From positions 29,787 through 93,786 of the forward strand of contig LSMY01000001.1 of the NCBI GenBank assembly GCA_001641225.1: DNA of 64,000 nt, written 5' to 3'. Positions 40,200 to 50,031 of this stretch are shown piece after piece. How positions within the stretch are numbered: position 1 is the first letter of the stretch; the number at the start of each line of letters is the position of its first letter. Origin of the DNA: Mycoplasma sp. Bg2. Its GTDB lineage: Bacteria; Bacillota_I; Bacilli_A; Mycoplasmatales; Hepatoplasmataceae. The position numbers were made by a program, and so were the translations under genes. The notes under the pieces are model-generated. The model was not told the origin of the DNA. It made no database searches and saw only the letters and a program-made list of their open reading frames with translations.

Positions 40200-40845
40200 T
40201 TGCTTCCTCAATTTTTTTTGCAAGTTCTTCAACTGGCATTCCTTCTACTTGATAAATTATTAAATTATCTTGCTCTTGATAATATTTTACCAAAGGAAAA
40301 GTTTGTTCATAGAATATATTTAATCTAAGCTCAACATGTTGAGGTTGATCATCTGGTCTTTGTACCAAAGTAGTTTGATCATAATCACAAATTCATTCTA
40401 CTTTTGGTTTTTGCTCTTTTGCTATTTTTGAATAACTTCTTCCACATTTTGGACAAATTATTCGTGCAGATAATCTTTTAATCAAAATTTCTTCTGGAAC
40501 TTCAAGGTTTATTACTTTTCCTAGATGCAAATTATTTTTTTCTAAAAATGATTCTAGAAATAATGCTTGAGTTAAGTTTCTTGGATAACCATCAAGAATA
40601 ATTTTATCTTTTTTTAAATCATAATTGGCAAGTCCATCCACCAAAATCTCAGCGGTCATTTTGTCATCAATTAATTTACCAGCATTAACAAGTTTAGCAA
40701 CCTTTGCTCCTAAACTTGATTCTGATTGCATAATTTTTTTAAAAATGTTTCCCGTTGAAACATGTTTATAACCATGATTCTTTACTAAATAATCGGAAAC
40801 AGTTCCTTTACCGGTTCCAGGGGCTCCTAAAATAATTGTAATCAT
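40186..40845 (-). CDS. adk: Adenylate kinase
   Basis: 219 residues. P-loop LGAPGTGKGT is at the N-terminus. The lid has a zinc-type set Cys-X2-Cys (CPKCG) with a second pair CDYD, as in Gram-positive kinases. GYPRNL is the AMP-site motif. It balances AMP, ADP and ATP. It lies 18 nt after secY and overlaps map by 14 nt, the standard secY-adk-map order. Confidence 0.97.
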
Positions 40846-40863
40846 CTTTTATCTTCTTTCTTC

Positions 40864-42255
40864 CTAATCAAATAGGATTGTAGTTGAGGTATCTCTAATT
40901 GTACCAAAACCTTTAATTGTTGCCCGATCAACATGAGTAGTATTTTCAGCAATTACCCTTGCTTTAATTTGTTCCCAAGTTTCAACTGTTACCGAAACAA
41001 TAATAATCATCGATGTTCCCCCAATAGTAACAGCTTGGGGAATTCCCGCAAAGGTAAGTAAATAAGGAAAAATGGCCACCAGAGTCAATTCTGTTGCCCC
41101 AATGCAGGCCACAGAGTTAACTGTCCGTGAAATATAAGTTCTTGTTTGTTCTCCTGGTGCTACTCCAATAATGAAGGTAGAGGATTTTTGAAAATTCTCT
41201 GCTGTTTCTTCAGGATTAATATTAATTGAAGCATAGAAGAAGGTAAAGGCGGCAACTAAAAGTGCATAAAGAGTAAGTCCAAATGCACTAGTTAATGAAA
41301 AATTATCAACAACTCAAATTTGCCCACCACTTTCTGGGAAAAATTGAGCAATTGTAGGGGGAAGGGTAATTACTGCAGATGCAAAAATTACCGGAATTAC
41401 CCCCGCGGGATTTACCTTAATTGGTAAATAAGTTTGTTTATCTTTTAAAAGGTTTAATCCTTGTCCAGTTTCTTGAATAGGAAGCCTTCTTTCTGAAGTT
41501 TCAAAAAAAGCAATTACATAAATCATTAAGAAAGCAAGGAAGTAGTACCCAAAGAAAGTAATAATTCCAATAAATGCCCCAATTTCACTTGCACTTCCTG
41601 TTCAGAATTCAAAAGTGTTGATTAAATTAGAAGGAACTTTTGACAAAATTCCAGTTAAAATAATAATTGAAGTTCCAGATCCAACTCCATACATTGTAAT
41701 CTGATCAGCAATTCAAATGGTAATCATTGATCCAGCCATTAGAATTAAAGTAATAAGAATAACTTGTAATCATTGATTTGCCATATTTAATTCAATTAAG
41801 CCTCCGTTACTCATGGCAAGAGTTAATGCTAACCCTTGAATTAAAGCAAACCCAAGCATGGTTAAACGAGTAATTTTTTCTAATTTAATTCTTCCTTTTT
41901 CCCCTTGACGATTAAGTTTTGATAAATAAGGAACTACATCACTAGAAAGCAGCTGAATAATTAGCGAACCAGTAATATAGGGAGTAATCCCCAGAGCAAA
42001 GATAGAGAACCGAGAAAGTCCTCCACCACCAAGCATATCTAAAATACTTAAAAAACCACCAGCATCTCCAAATGATTCACTTGTTAGGGTGACCCCAGGA
42101 ATGGTAATCATAATTCCAAATCTAAATAAAAGAACAAATCCTAAAGTAATAAGGATTCTTTTGATAATTTTTCAGTGCTTTGTAAGTTTCTCAAACGGAC
42201 TAAGAGCAATTGAAATTTGCTTCTTAAAATCTTGATAAGCTGAATTGACACTCAT
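40864..42255 (-). CDS. secY: Preprotein translocase subunit SecY
   Basis: 463 residues with ten predicted membrane helices. The plug/TM2 region FSIFALGITPYITGSLIIQL and the cytoplasmic loop RRLPIQ are characteristic. It forms the Sec channel. TATAAT lies just 7 nt before the ATG, so secY probably has its own leaderless promoter, needed because pyrG (opposite strand) separates it from rplO and the spc promoter. Confidence 0.95.
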
Positions 42256-42262
42256 ACTATTA

Positions 42263-42268
42263 ATTATA
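42263..42268 (-). promoter_or_regulatory. -10 box of secY, leaderless start
   Basis: TATAAT with 7 nt to the ATG at 42255, so transcription would begin at or next to the A of ATG. Confidence 0.6.
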
Positions 42269-42330
42269 TTAAATAATTAGATTATTCTATATAATTATTA
42301 TATTATTATGAAAGAATATTGTTGTTTTAT

Positions 42331-42401
42331 CCCTCAACTGGATAGAAAAAATTATATCTCTTTTTAGACTCCCCCTTTTTATCGAAAAAAGAGGGTTTTT
42401 T
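42331..42401 (+). promoter_or_regulatory. Attenuator leader of pyrG
   Basis: A terminator precedes pyrG: CTCCCCCTTTTT pairs with AAAAAGAGGG around ATCGA (42370-42395), then six T (42396-42401). Two alternative partners for its 3' arm lie upstream: CTCTTTTT at 42358-42365 with AAAAAGAG, and CCCTC at 42331-42335 with GAGGG. No plus-strand gene lies upstream, so this terminator can only act on pyrG. The C-rich 5' arm recalls Bacillus pyrG, where poly-G made at low CTP blocks the terminator; a GGGC start was not found here. Confidence 0.6.
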
Positions 42402-42418
42402 ATTTTAGAAAGGAAAAT

Positions 42419-44005
42419 ATGAAAATGAAACAAGGAAAAATTATCTTCGTAACTGGTGGAGTAATAAGTTCACTCGGAAAAGGAATTATTGCCTCTTCAC
42501 TAGCAAGACTTTTAAAAGATGAAGGTTTATCAGTTAACATGATGAAATGTGATCCCTACTTGAATGTTGATTCTGGAACAATGAGTCCAACAGAACATGG
42601 GGAAACTTTTGTAACTAGTGATGGTGGAGAAACTGATTTAGATTTAGGACATTATGAACGGTTTTTAAATAGTAATCTTACTAAAGATGCTTCTTTAACA
42701 AGTGGAAAAGTTTATAAGGAAATTATTGAAAAGGAAAGAAGAGGGGATTATTTAGGAAAAACTGTTCAAATTATTCCTCATGTTACAGATTTAATCAAAG
42801 AAAAAATTTATAATAATGCAAAAGGCTTTGATTTACTTATTGTAGAAATTGGAGGTTCAGTAGGAGACATTGAATCACTAGCCTATACTGAAGCAATTAG
42901 ACAAATTAAATTTGAAATGAATTCAAACTGTTTAATTGCTCATGCTGGCTATATCCCTTATGTTAAAGTTTCCAAAGAACAAAAAACAAAACCAATTCAA
43001 AGATCTGTTTCATTATTGAAATCACTTGGAGTTAGTCCTGACATTATTATTACCCGTAATGAAAGTCCATTAAATAAAACTCAACTTGATAAAATTTCCA
43101 TGTTTTGTAATGTTAAAAAAGAAGATATTTTTCAGTCTCTTGATATTTCTAGTATTTATAAAATGCCTTTATATCTTAAAAAACAAGGACTAGATAAACA
43201 AGTAGTAAAATTGCTTAATCTTAAAGTTAATGCATCAACTCATGCTGATCTCCACAAATTTGAAAGAAATTTAAAAAATATTAATTTAGATAAAAAAATA
43301 AATATTGGGATTGTAGGAAAATATGTTGAACTAGAAGATGCTTACCTTTCTATTATTGAAGCTTTAAAACATGCATCTATTGCAAATCGAATAAATTTAA
43401 ACTTTGAGCTTATTAATGCAAGAGAAAATATAACTCCAGTTCAGCTTAAAAAATATAGTGGAATTATTGTCCCTGGTGGCTTTGGTGATAGCGGTGTAAA
43501 GGGAAAAATTAAAGCAATTAAATATGCAAGAGAAAATAATATTCCTTTTCTTGGACTTTGTTTTGGAATGCAACTTGCAATTCTTGAATTTTCTAAAAAT
43601 GTTTGTGGTCTTAAAGTTTATCATGGTGAATTCGATCCAGATAAAGAAAACCGTATCATTGATTTAATGCCTAATCAAAAATTAGAGTTGCTTGGAGGAA
43701 CAATGCGTTTGGGAAATTATCCTTGTACAATTAAACCAAATACTTTAGCTTGAAAAATTTATAAAAAATCTCCAATTGAAGAAAGACATCGTCATCGTTA
43801 TGAATTCAACAATGAATTTAAACCAATTTTAGAAAAAAATGGACTTGTCTTTTCTGGAATAAATAAGGAAAGAAATTTAGTTGAAATTATTGAATATCCT
43901 AAAAATAAATTTTTCCTAGGAGTACAATTTCATCCAGAATTATCTTCAAAAATAACAACTCCTCATCCAATTTTTGTTGCATTTGTAAAAGCAAGTTTAA
44001 TTTAA
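42419..44005 (+). CDS. pyrG: CTP synthase
   Basis: 528 residues. The synthase domain starts KIIFVTGGVISSLGKGI; the glutaminase domain has the oxyanion GGFGDSG and nucleophile motif FLGLCFGMQ, with a final HPEL. It makes CTP from UTP and glutamine. AGAAAGGAAAAT is the ribosome-binding site. It lies on the plus strand between rplO and secY, which are normally adjacent in the spc operon. An attenuator-like leader precedes it and a terminator follows. Confidence 0.97.
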
Positions 44006-44015
44006 AAACTAATAA

Positions 44016-44039
44016 AAAAAAGACCGTTAGGTCTTTTTT
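44016..44039. terminator. Bidirectional terminator between pyrG and rplO
   Basis: Perfect 10-bp stem AAAAAAGACC / GGTCTTTTTT with GTTA loop. It ends pyrG on plus and the rpsJ-rplO ribosomal operon on minus, 14 nt past the rplO stop. Confidence 0.85.
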
Positions 44040-44052
44040 ATTTTAATAATTA

Positions 44053-44559
44053 TTAACTTGCTTTTGCAGCTTTAGGAGCCTCGGCTCTTTTTAGTTTTGC
44101 TTTTGCACGTTTTACTTCTGATTTAGTTCCTGGAAGTTCAAGTTCTTTTACAGTTCCACCAGCTTTTTCAATTGCAGCACGAGCTGTTTTTGAAACTTTA
44201 GAAATTTCTACAGTTATTGGCATAGTAATTTCTCCTGTTCCCAAAATCTTAACTAGTTTTACATTATTTTTAATAAGTCCAGCTTTTTTTAAGCTAGCAA
44301 TATTAACATCTGCTAATCCAAGTTTTTCCAATTTGTCAAGATTTACAACAGTGTATTCTTTTCTATTTATGTTGTGAAATCCTTTTTTAGGAAGTCTGAT
44401 GTAAAGAGGATTTTGTCCTCCTTCAAACCCGATTTTTTTAGAATAACCAGCTCTTGATTTCTGACCGTTTTCTCCACGACCGGCAGTTTTATCTCCACGA
44501 CCGATTCTTTTTTTAGAAGTTCTTGACCCTGGAGTGGGTTTCATGTTATGTAATTCCAT
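44053..44559 (-). CDS. rplO: Ribosomal protein L15
   Basis: 168 residues. The basic N-terminus PTPGSRTSKKRIGRGDKTAG and GFEGGQNPLYIRLPKKGF are typical of L15. The last 20 or so residues are a Lys/Ala tail beyond the usual end. Its ATG overlaps the rpsE stop by one base. It is the last gene before pyrG interrupts the spc order. Confidence 0.96.
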   Translation of the reverse strand: MELHNMKPTPGSRTSKKRIGRGDKTAGRGENGQKSRAGYSKKIGFEGGQNPLYIRLPKKGFHNINRKEYTVVNLDKLEKLGLADVNIASLKKAGLIKNNVKLVKILGTGEITMPITVEISKVSKTARAAIEKAGGTVKELELPGTKSEVKRAKAKLKRAEAPKAAKAS

Positions 44560-45257
44560 TATTTTTTCCCACCCTTTCTAAGTGCCATGATTTCTTCTTT
44601 AGTTCTCATTTGATCTAAAGCATCAATTGTTGCAATAACCACATTATGTGGATTATTTGTTCCTAAATTTTTTGAATAAATATTTCTATATCCAGCAAGT
44701 TCAACAACCGCACGGATAACATCAGAAGAAATAATTCCTTTTCCTTCTTGAGCAGGTTTAAGCATTACTCTTGCTGCACCATGATGTCCAATTGCAGGAT
44801 GAGGAATTGTATTTTGATCCCCCACAATTTTTACCCGATAAATATTTTTTTTGGCTTGTTTAGTTCCTTTTTTAATTGCTTCGGGAACTTCAATATGTTT
44901 TCCAATTCCATAACCAACTCTACCATTACGGTCACCAATTACAACAAGGGCAGAGAATTTAAATCTTCTTCCCCCTTTGGTAACTTTAATTACTCTTTTA
45001 ACTTGAAGAACTCTTTCTTCAAATTCTTGTGGTCTTGGAGTAAATCTTGGATTTACTGGTCTTGCAAAAGGATTAAAGTTTTCTGGAAGGAATTCTTTAG
45101 CAATTCCTCCTGCAGTATCAGGTGCTTTTTTAGCACTACTTTTTTTTGCATTATCTTCTGAAGGAGTTTCTTTTTTAGGAGCTACTACTTTTGTATCTAC
45201 AGGAGTTACTTGTTTATTTTCTGTTTTATCATTATTTTTTACATTTTCATCATTCAT
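44559..45257 (-). CDS. rpsE: Ribosomal protein S5 with N-terminal extension
   Basis: 232 residues from ATG at 45257, chosen for TTTAGGAGA placed 6 nt upstream. The core begins near residue 78 (FEERVLQVKRVIKVTKGGRR) and contains the S5 GVGYGIGKH-type loop. Residues 1-77 are Lys/Glu/Pro-rich and absent from normal S5 (about 165 residues). S5 lies near the mRNA entry and decoding area. The tail matches a trend across ribosomal proteins in this genome. Confidence 0.95.
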   Translation of the reverse strand: MNDENVKNNDKTENKQVTPVDTKVVAPKKETPSEDNAKKSSAKKAPDTAGGIAKEFLPENFNPFARPVNPRFTPRPQEFEERVLQVKRVIKVTKGGRRFKFSALVVIGDRNGRVGYGIGKHIEVPEAIKKGTKQAKKNIYRVKIVGDQNTIPHPAIGHHGAARVMLKPAQEGKGIISSDVIRAVVELAGYRNIYSKNLGTNNPHNVVIATIDALDQMRTKEEIMALRKGGKK

Positions 45258-45267
45258 AAACAATCTC

Positions 45268-45618
45268 CTAAAATTTTAATCCTTCTGCTCTTGCAGCATC
45301 TGCTAGAGCTTTGATTCTACCATGGTAGATATATCCCCCACGGTCAAAAACAATTTTTTCAATCTTAATTGCTTTTGCTTTTTTTCCTAATTCAGTTCCC
45401 ACTTTTTTTGCATTTTCAACAGTGTTCCCTTTTAATTTAAGAATTTGTGATGAAGTTTGAGTAAGTGTTACTCCTTTTACATCATCAATTAGTTGAACAT
45501 AAATTCCTGTATTTGATTTAAAGACATTCAATCTTGGAATAGCTGCAGTTCCACTAATACTATATCTAATTCTATTATGTTTAAATTTTCTTGCTTCATT
45601 TTTTGTTCTTTTTGCCAT
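45268..45618 (-). CDS. rplR: Ribosomal protein L18
   Basis: 116 residues. It has the basic N-terminus, PRLNVFKSNTGIYVQLIDD, and the C-terminal FDRGGYIYHGRIKALADAAR. It binds 5S rRNA. It starts 15 nt after rplF. Confidence 0.97.
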   Translation of the reverse strand: MAKRTKNEARKFKHNRIRYSISGTAAIPRLNVFKSNTGIYVQLIDDVKGVTLTQTSSQILKLKGNTVENAKKVGTELGKKAKAIKIEKIVFDRGGYIYHGRIKALADAARAEGLKF

Positions 45619-45633
45619 ACTAGTTTCCCTTTC

Positions 45634-46170
45634 CTATTGTGCTGCTTTCCCAGCTTTACGTCTAATATATTCACCTTTATATCTAATTCCTTTACCACCA
45701 TATGGTTCTGGTTTTTTAAAGGCTTTAATTTTTGCTGCGAATTCACCTACTTGTTGTTTATCAATTCCACTAATTTTAATTTCAGTATTTTTTGGAACCT
45801 CAACTTCTAAATGATGAGGTACTTTTAGTTCTATCTTATGTGATAGTCCTAATGAAAAGGTTAAAATTTTATCTTTTAATTCTACTCTATAACCAATTCC
45901 AACAATTTGTAGTTCTTTTACATACCCTTCTTCAACTCCGGTTACCATTCCTTGAATTAAAGAATTTGTAGTGCCATGAAGCATCATTGTTTGTTTTTCT
46001 TCATTAGCTCTTGTTACTTTAATAACTCCTTCTTCATTTGTGATGGTCATCAATTTAGAAAAAGTTTTTTCCAAAGTACCTTTAGGACCTTGTATTGTAA
46101 CTTTTGTTCCATCAATTGTAACTTTTACATCTGCAGGAACGGCGATTTCTCTTCTTCCAACTTTACTCAT
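45634..46170 (-). CDS. rplF: Ribosomal protein L6
   Basis: 178 residues, normal length. The protein has the duplicated alpha/beta folds and the conserved C-terminal PEPYGGKGIRYKGEYIRRK. It lies near the factor-binding site. It follows rpsH by 15 nt. Confidence 0.97.
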   Translation of the reverse strand: MSKVGRREIAVPADVKVTIDGTKVTIQGPKGTLEKTFSKLMTITNEEGVIKVTRANEEKQTMMLHGTTNSLIQGMVTGVEEGYVKELQIVGIGYRVELKDKILTFSLGLSHKIELKVPHHLEVEVPKNTEIKISGIDKQQVGEFAAKIKAFKKPEPYGGKGIRYKGEYIRRKAGKAAQ

Positions 46171-46185
46171 ACTTAGTCCTTTCTA

Positions 46186-46575
46186 TCATACGAAAGCCAT
46201 TACTTCTCCACCAAGTTGATCTTTTCTTGCTTTATCAGCAGTCATGATTCCTTTTGATGTTGAAACAATTGCAATTCCATATCCATTTAATACTCTTGGT
46301 AATTTTTCGGCTGAGGTATAAACTCTTAGCCCAGGTTTTGAAATTCTTTTCAAACCAGTAATCACTTTTTGGGCACCTTTATATTTTAAGAAGATTTTTA
46401 TTTCTTTTTCTACCCCAACACCTTCGATTTTAAAATCAAGGATGTAACCTTCAGCAAGAAGAATTTTAGTAATTTCTTCTTTTACTTTTGAATAGGGGAT
46501 TTCGAGCGCTTTTTTCTTTCTTAGGTTTGCATTTCTTATTCTTGTTAATAAGTCTGCTATTGGATCATTAAACAT
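46186..46575 (-). CDS. rpsH: Ribosomal protein S8
   Basis: 129 residues. The start NDPIADLLTRIRNANLRKK and the C-terminal GIAIVSTSKGIMTADKARK are standard. S8 binds the 16S central domain. It follows rpsZ by 20 nt. Confidence 0.97.
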   Translation of the reverse strand: MFNDPIADLLTRIRNANLRKKKALEIPYSKVKEEITKILLAEGYILDFKIEGVGVEKEIKIFLKYKGAQKVITGLKRISKPGLRVYTSAEKLPRVLNGYGIAIVSTSKGIMTADKARKDQLGGEVMAFV

Positions 46576-46595
46576 TTCTTAACTCCATTCTCTTC

Positions 46596-46781
46596 TTATC
46601 AAGAAGATTTCCTTACGCCAGGGATTTCACCTTTATTTGCCATTTCTCTAAAACATACTCTACAAATTCCGTATTTACGAATGTAAGCATGTGGTCTTCC
46701 ACAGATTTGGCATCTATTGTACGCTCTGGAAGAGAATTTTTGATGTCTTTGTGATTTTACAACTTGTGCTTTTCTTGCCAT
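46596..46781 (-). CDS. rpsZ: Ribosomal protein S14, zinc type
   Basis: 61 residues; the last codon before TAA is TGA (Trp), giving the ending RKSSW. Four zinc cysteines are in CQICGRPHAYIRKYGICRVC. Small zinc-type S14 is common in Gram-positive bacteria and Mollicutes. Only 1 nt separates it from rplE. Confidence 0.97.
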
Positions 46782-46782
46782 C

Positions 46783-47358
46783 TTATGATTCTTCTCCTTC
46801 TTCTTCTTTTATAATATTTGCAAAAGGCATTCCAAATTTTTTCAGTAATGCATATGCAGGTTCATCTTCTTTTGCTGTAGTTACAATGGTAATATCAGCA
46901 CCTTTCATTGATCTTACTTTATCTAGATCAATTTCTGGGAAAATAATATATTCACTAATTCCCATAGTAAAGTTTCCTTTACCATCAAATGCTTTGTGAC
47001 TAACTCCTCTAAAATCTCTAATTCTTGGTAATGAAATAGTAATCAATTTATCAAGGAAGGCATACATTTTTTCACCTCTAAGAGTAACTTTTACTCCAAT
47101 AGGCATTCCTTCTCTAATTTTGAAGAAAGCATTTGATTTTCTTGCTTTGGTAATTATTGCTTGTTGACCAGTAATTCTAGTAAGTTCTTTTTGTCCATCA
47201 GTAACAATGGATTTATCATTTACAGCTTTACCAAGTCCCATGTTAATTACAATTTTTTCTAATTTAGGAACTTCCATAATTGATTTTACTTTAAGCTCTT
47301 TTGCAAGTTCAGGTTTGATTTCTTTGTTGTATTTTACAAATAATCTTGATTCGATCAT
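46783..47358 (-). CDS. rplE: Ribosomal protein L5
   Basis: 191 residues. IVINMGLGKAVNDK and the RDFRGVSHKAFDGKGNFTMG region are diagnostic. It binds 5S rRNA and the P-site tRNA elbow. It begins where rplX ends. Confidence 0.97.
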   Translation of the reverse strand: MIESRLFVKYNKEIKPELAKELKVKSIMEVPKLEKIVINMGLGKAVNDKSIVTDGQKELTRITGQQAIITKARKSNAFFKIREGMPIGVKVTLRGEKMYAFLDKLITISLPRIRDFRGVSHKAFDGKGNFTMGISEYIIFPEIDLDKVRSMKGADITIVTTAKEDEPAYALLKKFGMPFANIIKEEEGEES

Positions 47359-47694
47359 CTAAATTTCCTCCCCTGTTGCTTTTGCAATTCTTACTTTTTG
47401 ACTTTTACCATTTTGTTTACGGTGTTGTTCAATTCTTACTCTGGTAACTTTTGCTTTTTTTGCTTCTTTTGTATCACCAATATTTAGCATTACATTTGAA
47501 ACATCAAGTGGACTATCAACTTCTTCAATTCCACCATCAGGTCTTTGTTGAGTAGGTTTTACATGCACTATTTTAACATTAACCCCTTCAACAATAACTC
47601 TGTTTTTAGTAGGAAAAACTTCACTAACAGTTCCCATTTTTCCTTTGTCTTTTCCGGCAATAACGATTACATTATCTCCAACTTTAATTCTCAT
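47359..47694 (-). CDS. rplX: Ribosomal protein L24
   Basis: 111 residues. The KOW motif (VGDNVIVIAGKDKGKMGTV) is at the N-terminus. L24 starts 50S assembly. It starts 9 nt after rplN. Confidence 0.97.
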   Translation of the reverse strand: MRIKVGDNVIVIAGKDKGKMGTVSEVFPTKNRVIVEGVNVKIVHVKPTQQRPDGGIEEVDSPLDVSNVMLNIGDTKEAKKAKVTRVRIEQHRKQNGKSQKVRIAKATGEEI

Positions 47695-47703
47695 AATTGC
47701 CTC

Positions 47704-48072
47704 CTACAACACTTCTTGAGCTAAGGATACAATTTTTGCATATCCTTGTTCTCTTAATTCTCTTGCCACTGGGCCAAATATTCTTGTTCCCCGTGGTTCT
47801 TTTTTATCATTGATAATTACCACTGCATTATCATCAAATTTGACAACTTCTCCAGTTTTACGATTTACACCAAATTTTGTTCTTACAATTACTGCTTTAA
47901 CTACTTGGCCTTTTCTTACAGTTCCATGTGGTTGTGCTTTTTTAACTGTGCAAACAACAATATCACCAACATTTGAGAATTTCTTTTTAGATCCCCCAAG
48001 GTTTCTAATAATAAGAATTTCTTTTGCTCCAGTATTATCTGCAACTAGTGCTCTTGATTCTTGTTGTAACAT
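47704..48072 (-). CDS. rplN: Ribosomal protein L14
   Basis: 122 residues, normal length. ESRALVADNTGAKEILIIRN and the C-terminal GTRIFGPVARELREQGYAKI match L14. It overlaps rpsQ by one base. Confidence 0.98.
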   Translation of the reverse strand: MLQQESRALVADNTGAKEILIIRNLGGSKKKFSNVGDIVVCTVKKAQPHGTVRKGQVVKAVIVRTKFGVNRKTGEVVKFDDNAVVIINDKKEPRGTRIFGPVARELREQGYAKIVSLAQEVL

Positions 48073-48332
48073 TATTTGATCACCCGCAATTCAGTAATTT
48101 TTACTAATCTAAAGTTTTTATTTTTTGAAAGTGGTCTTGTTTCTTGAATAACGACAGTATCACCAATATGTGCTTCATTTTTTTCATCATGAGCAAGGAA
48201 TTTTTTTGAAGATTTAACTCTTTTCCCATAAAGTTTATGTGCACGATAAGTATCAACTTGAACGGTAATAGTTTTATCTGCTTTATCTGATACAACTTTA
48301 CCCTTTAAATTTCTTCTTGTTGTTCTTTCCAT
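48072..48332 (-). CDS. rpsQ: Ribosomal protein S17
   Basis: 86 residues. RRNLKGKVVSDKADKTITVQ and GDTVVIQETRPLSKNKNFRL match S17, an OB-fold binder of 16S rRNA. It follows rpmC by 1 nt. Confidence 0.97.
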   Translation of the reverse strand: MERTTRRNLKGKVVSDKADKTITVQVDTYRAHKLYGKRVKSSKKFLAHDEKNEAHIGDTVVIQETRPLSKNKNFRLVKITELRVIK

Positions 48333-48333
48333 C

Positions 48334-48798
48334 TTAACTGTTACCTTTCTCTGTTACTTCTTTTGCTACTTTAGGTGCTACCTTTGGAGTAACTACCTTT
48401 TCTGCTTTTACATCTAGTTTTGGAGTAGATGCTTTAGTTGCTGCTTCCATTAATTCTTTTTCTTCCACAACTACTGGTTCTTCTTTTAAAGGAGCAACTG
48501 CTTCTGCTGGATCTCCATGTTCAATCTCTTCGATGTGAGCGGAACTTGATTTTTTACCAAATCTTTTTTTAGATTTTTCTGGAAGTGGTTTTTCTTTAAT
48601 TACAATTCCATATTCTTGTTCTTTTAAAACTGTAAAGATTTTTGCAATATCTTGTTTAGTATTTTTAATCAGGTGAGTTTCAGTTAATTGACCTGTTGCT
48701 GTTTCAAATCTTAGCGCAAGTAGTTTTCCTTTTAATTCTGAAATTAAAGAAAGTAATTCTTGTCTATTTTTTGCTCTTAATTCACGCATGTCATACAT
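48334..48798 (-). CDS. rpmC: Ribosomal protein L29 with C-terminal extension
   Basis: 154 residues from ATG at 48798, 9 nt after GAGGAGG; an in-frame GTG upstream lies inside that ribosome-binding site. The L29 core is about residues 1-65 (RFETATGQLTETHLIKNTKQ). The remaining 90 residues are an Ala/Glu/Lys/Val-rich tail absent from normal L29 (about 65). L29 lies at the tunnel exit, near the trigger factor/SRP site, so the tail could affect nascent-chain factors; this is inference. Confidence 0.95.
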   Translation of the reverse strand: MYDMRELRAKNRQELLSLISELKGKLLALRFETATGQLTETHLIKNTKQDIAKIFTVLKEQEYGIVIKEKPLPEKSKKRFGKKSSSAHIEEIEHGDPAEAVAPLKEEPVVVEEKELMEAATKASTPKLDVKAEKVVTPKVAPKVAKEVTEKGNS

Positions 48799-48799
48799 A

Positions 48800-49219
48800 T
48801 TAAGCGTCCTCCTCACCTTTTTTTACAAATTTGCATTTGACTGGAAGTTTGTGCATTCCTAGTCTCATTGCTTCCCGAGCTTGTTTTTCTGTTACGTCTG
48901 CTAATTCAAAAATTATTGTTTCTCTTTTAACAGAGGCAGCATAATGATCAATTGCTCCTTTACCTTTTCCCATTCTAACTTCTAGTGGTTTTTTGGATTT
49001 TGGTAATACTGGAAAAATTCTAATTCAAAGTTTTCCATTTCTATTTAAATATCTAGTAATTGCAATCCTTGCTGCTTCAATCTGTCTTGCACTAATATAA
49101 TTACCTTCAAGTGATTTTAATCCATAATCCCCAAAAGAAACTTTTGTTCCTCTTTTTGCAGGACCTTCATAAGAAATATTATGTGGTTTTCTCCATTTCA
49201 TTTGTTTTGGTTGTAACAT
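48800..49219 (-). CDS. rplP: Ribosomal protein L16
   Basis: 139 residues. The N-terminus MLQPKQMKWRKPH and the conserved GNYISARQIEAARIAITRYL are diagnostic; GKGKGAIDHY follows. It helps arrange the A-site tRNA. The first Trp-coding TGA follows NRNGKL. It overlaps rpsC by one base and ends 1 nt before the rpmC ATG. Confidence 0.97.
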
Positions 49220-50031
49220 TATTTATTACCTCCTTGGGGACTTGGATTTTTAGGATTTTCTAAAGCTTTTGTTCCTTGTCTTGGTGCACTTGTTCTTTTA
49301 TCTGCATCAGTATTTCTTGCATTACGCGAATTACTTTGTCTTGGTCTAAATTCTCTTCTTCTAGGAGCATCAGGTTCTTTTAATTCTTGACCTTTAAGTA
49401 CTTCTCCTCTTGAAATTCACACTTTAACTCCTAAAACTCCATAAGTTGTATGGGCTTTAGCAACTGCATAGTCAATATCATTTCTAAAGGTTTGTAAAGG
49501 CACAATTCCTTCTGAATAACCTTCAGTTCTTGCCATATCAACTCCATTAAGTCTTCCGGCAACTTGGGTTTTAATCCCTTTTGCTCCAGATCTCATTACT
49601 CTTCTAATTACTTTTTTTTGAGCAATTCTAAATGAAGCACGATTTTCTAAAGCAACAGCAATTTCATTTGCAATTACAGTTGCATCAAGATCAGGATTTT
49701 TAATTTCTTCTACTTGAATTTTAATATCATATGATCTGTCTTTAAGTATTTTTGCAAGGGCAAGTTCAAGTTTTTTAACATTAGCTCCTTCTTGTCCTAA
49801 AACTACTCCAGTTTTTGCGGTTCTTATTTTAACGTTAATTTCTTGATTTTGACGTTCAATAAGAATTCCACCAATAGCATATTGTTTAATAAATTTTTCT
49901 AGGTAGAGTCTAATTTTTCTATCTTGAACAACTCATTCAGATCAACTTTTGTTTCCAGGAATAAATCATTTAGATTGTCAATCTTTAACAATCCCAAGTC
50001 TAAGTCCTGTTGGTGATGTTTTTTGTCCCAT
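49219..50031 (-). CDS. rpsC: Ribosomal protein S3 with basic C-terminal tail
   Basis: 270 residues, split by several TGA-Trp codons. The start GQKTSPTGLRLGI, the KH motif KTGVVLGQEGANVKKLEL and the NALENRASFRIAQKKVIRR-type helicase-proofreading arm are as in S3. The last 50 residues or so are rich in Arg, Asn, Pro and Gln and extend past the normal end (about 215-220). S3 is at the mRNA entry channel. It overlaps rplV by one base and rplP by one base. Confidence 0.95.

Noticed and set aside
48799..48816. L29 GTG start at 48816
   Set aside because: It overlaps the GAGGAGG ribosome-binding site that serves ATG 48798.
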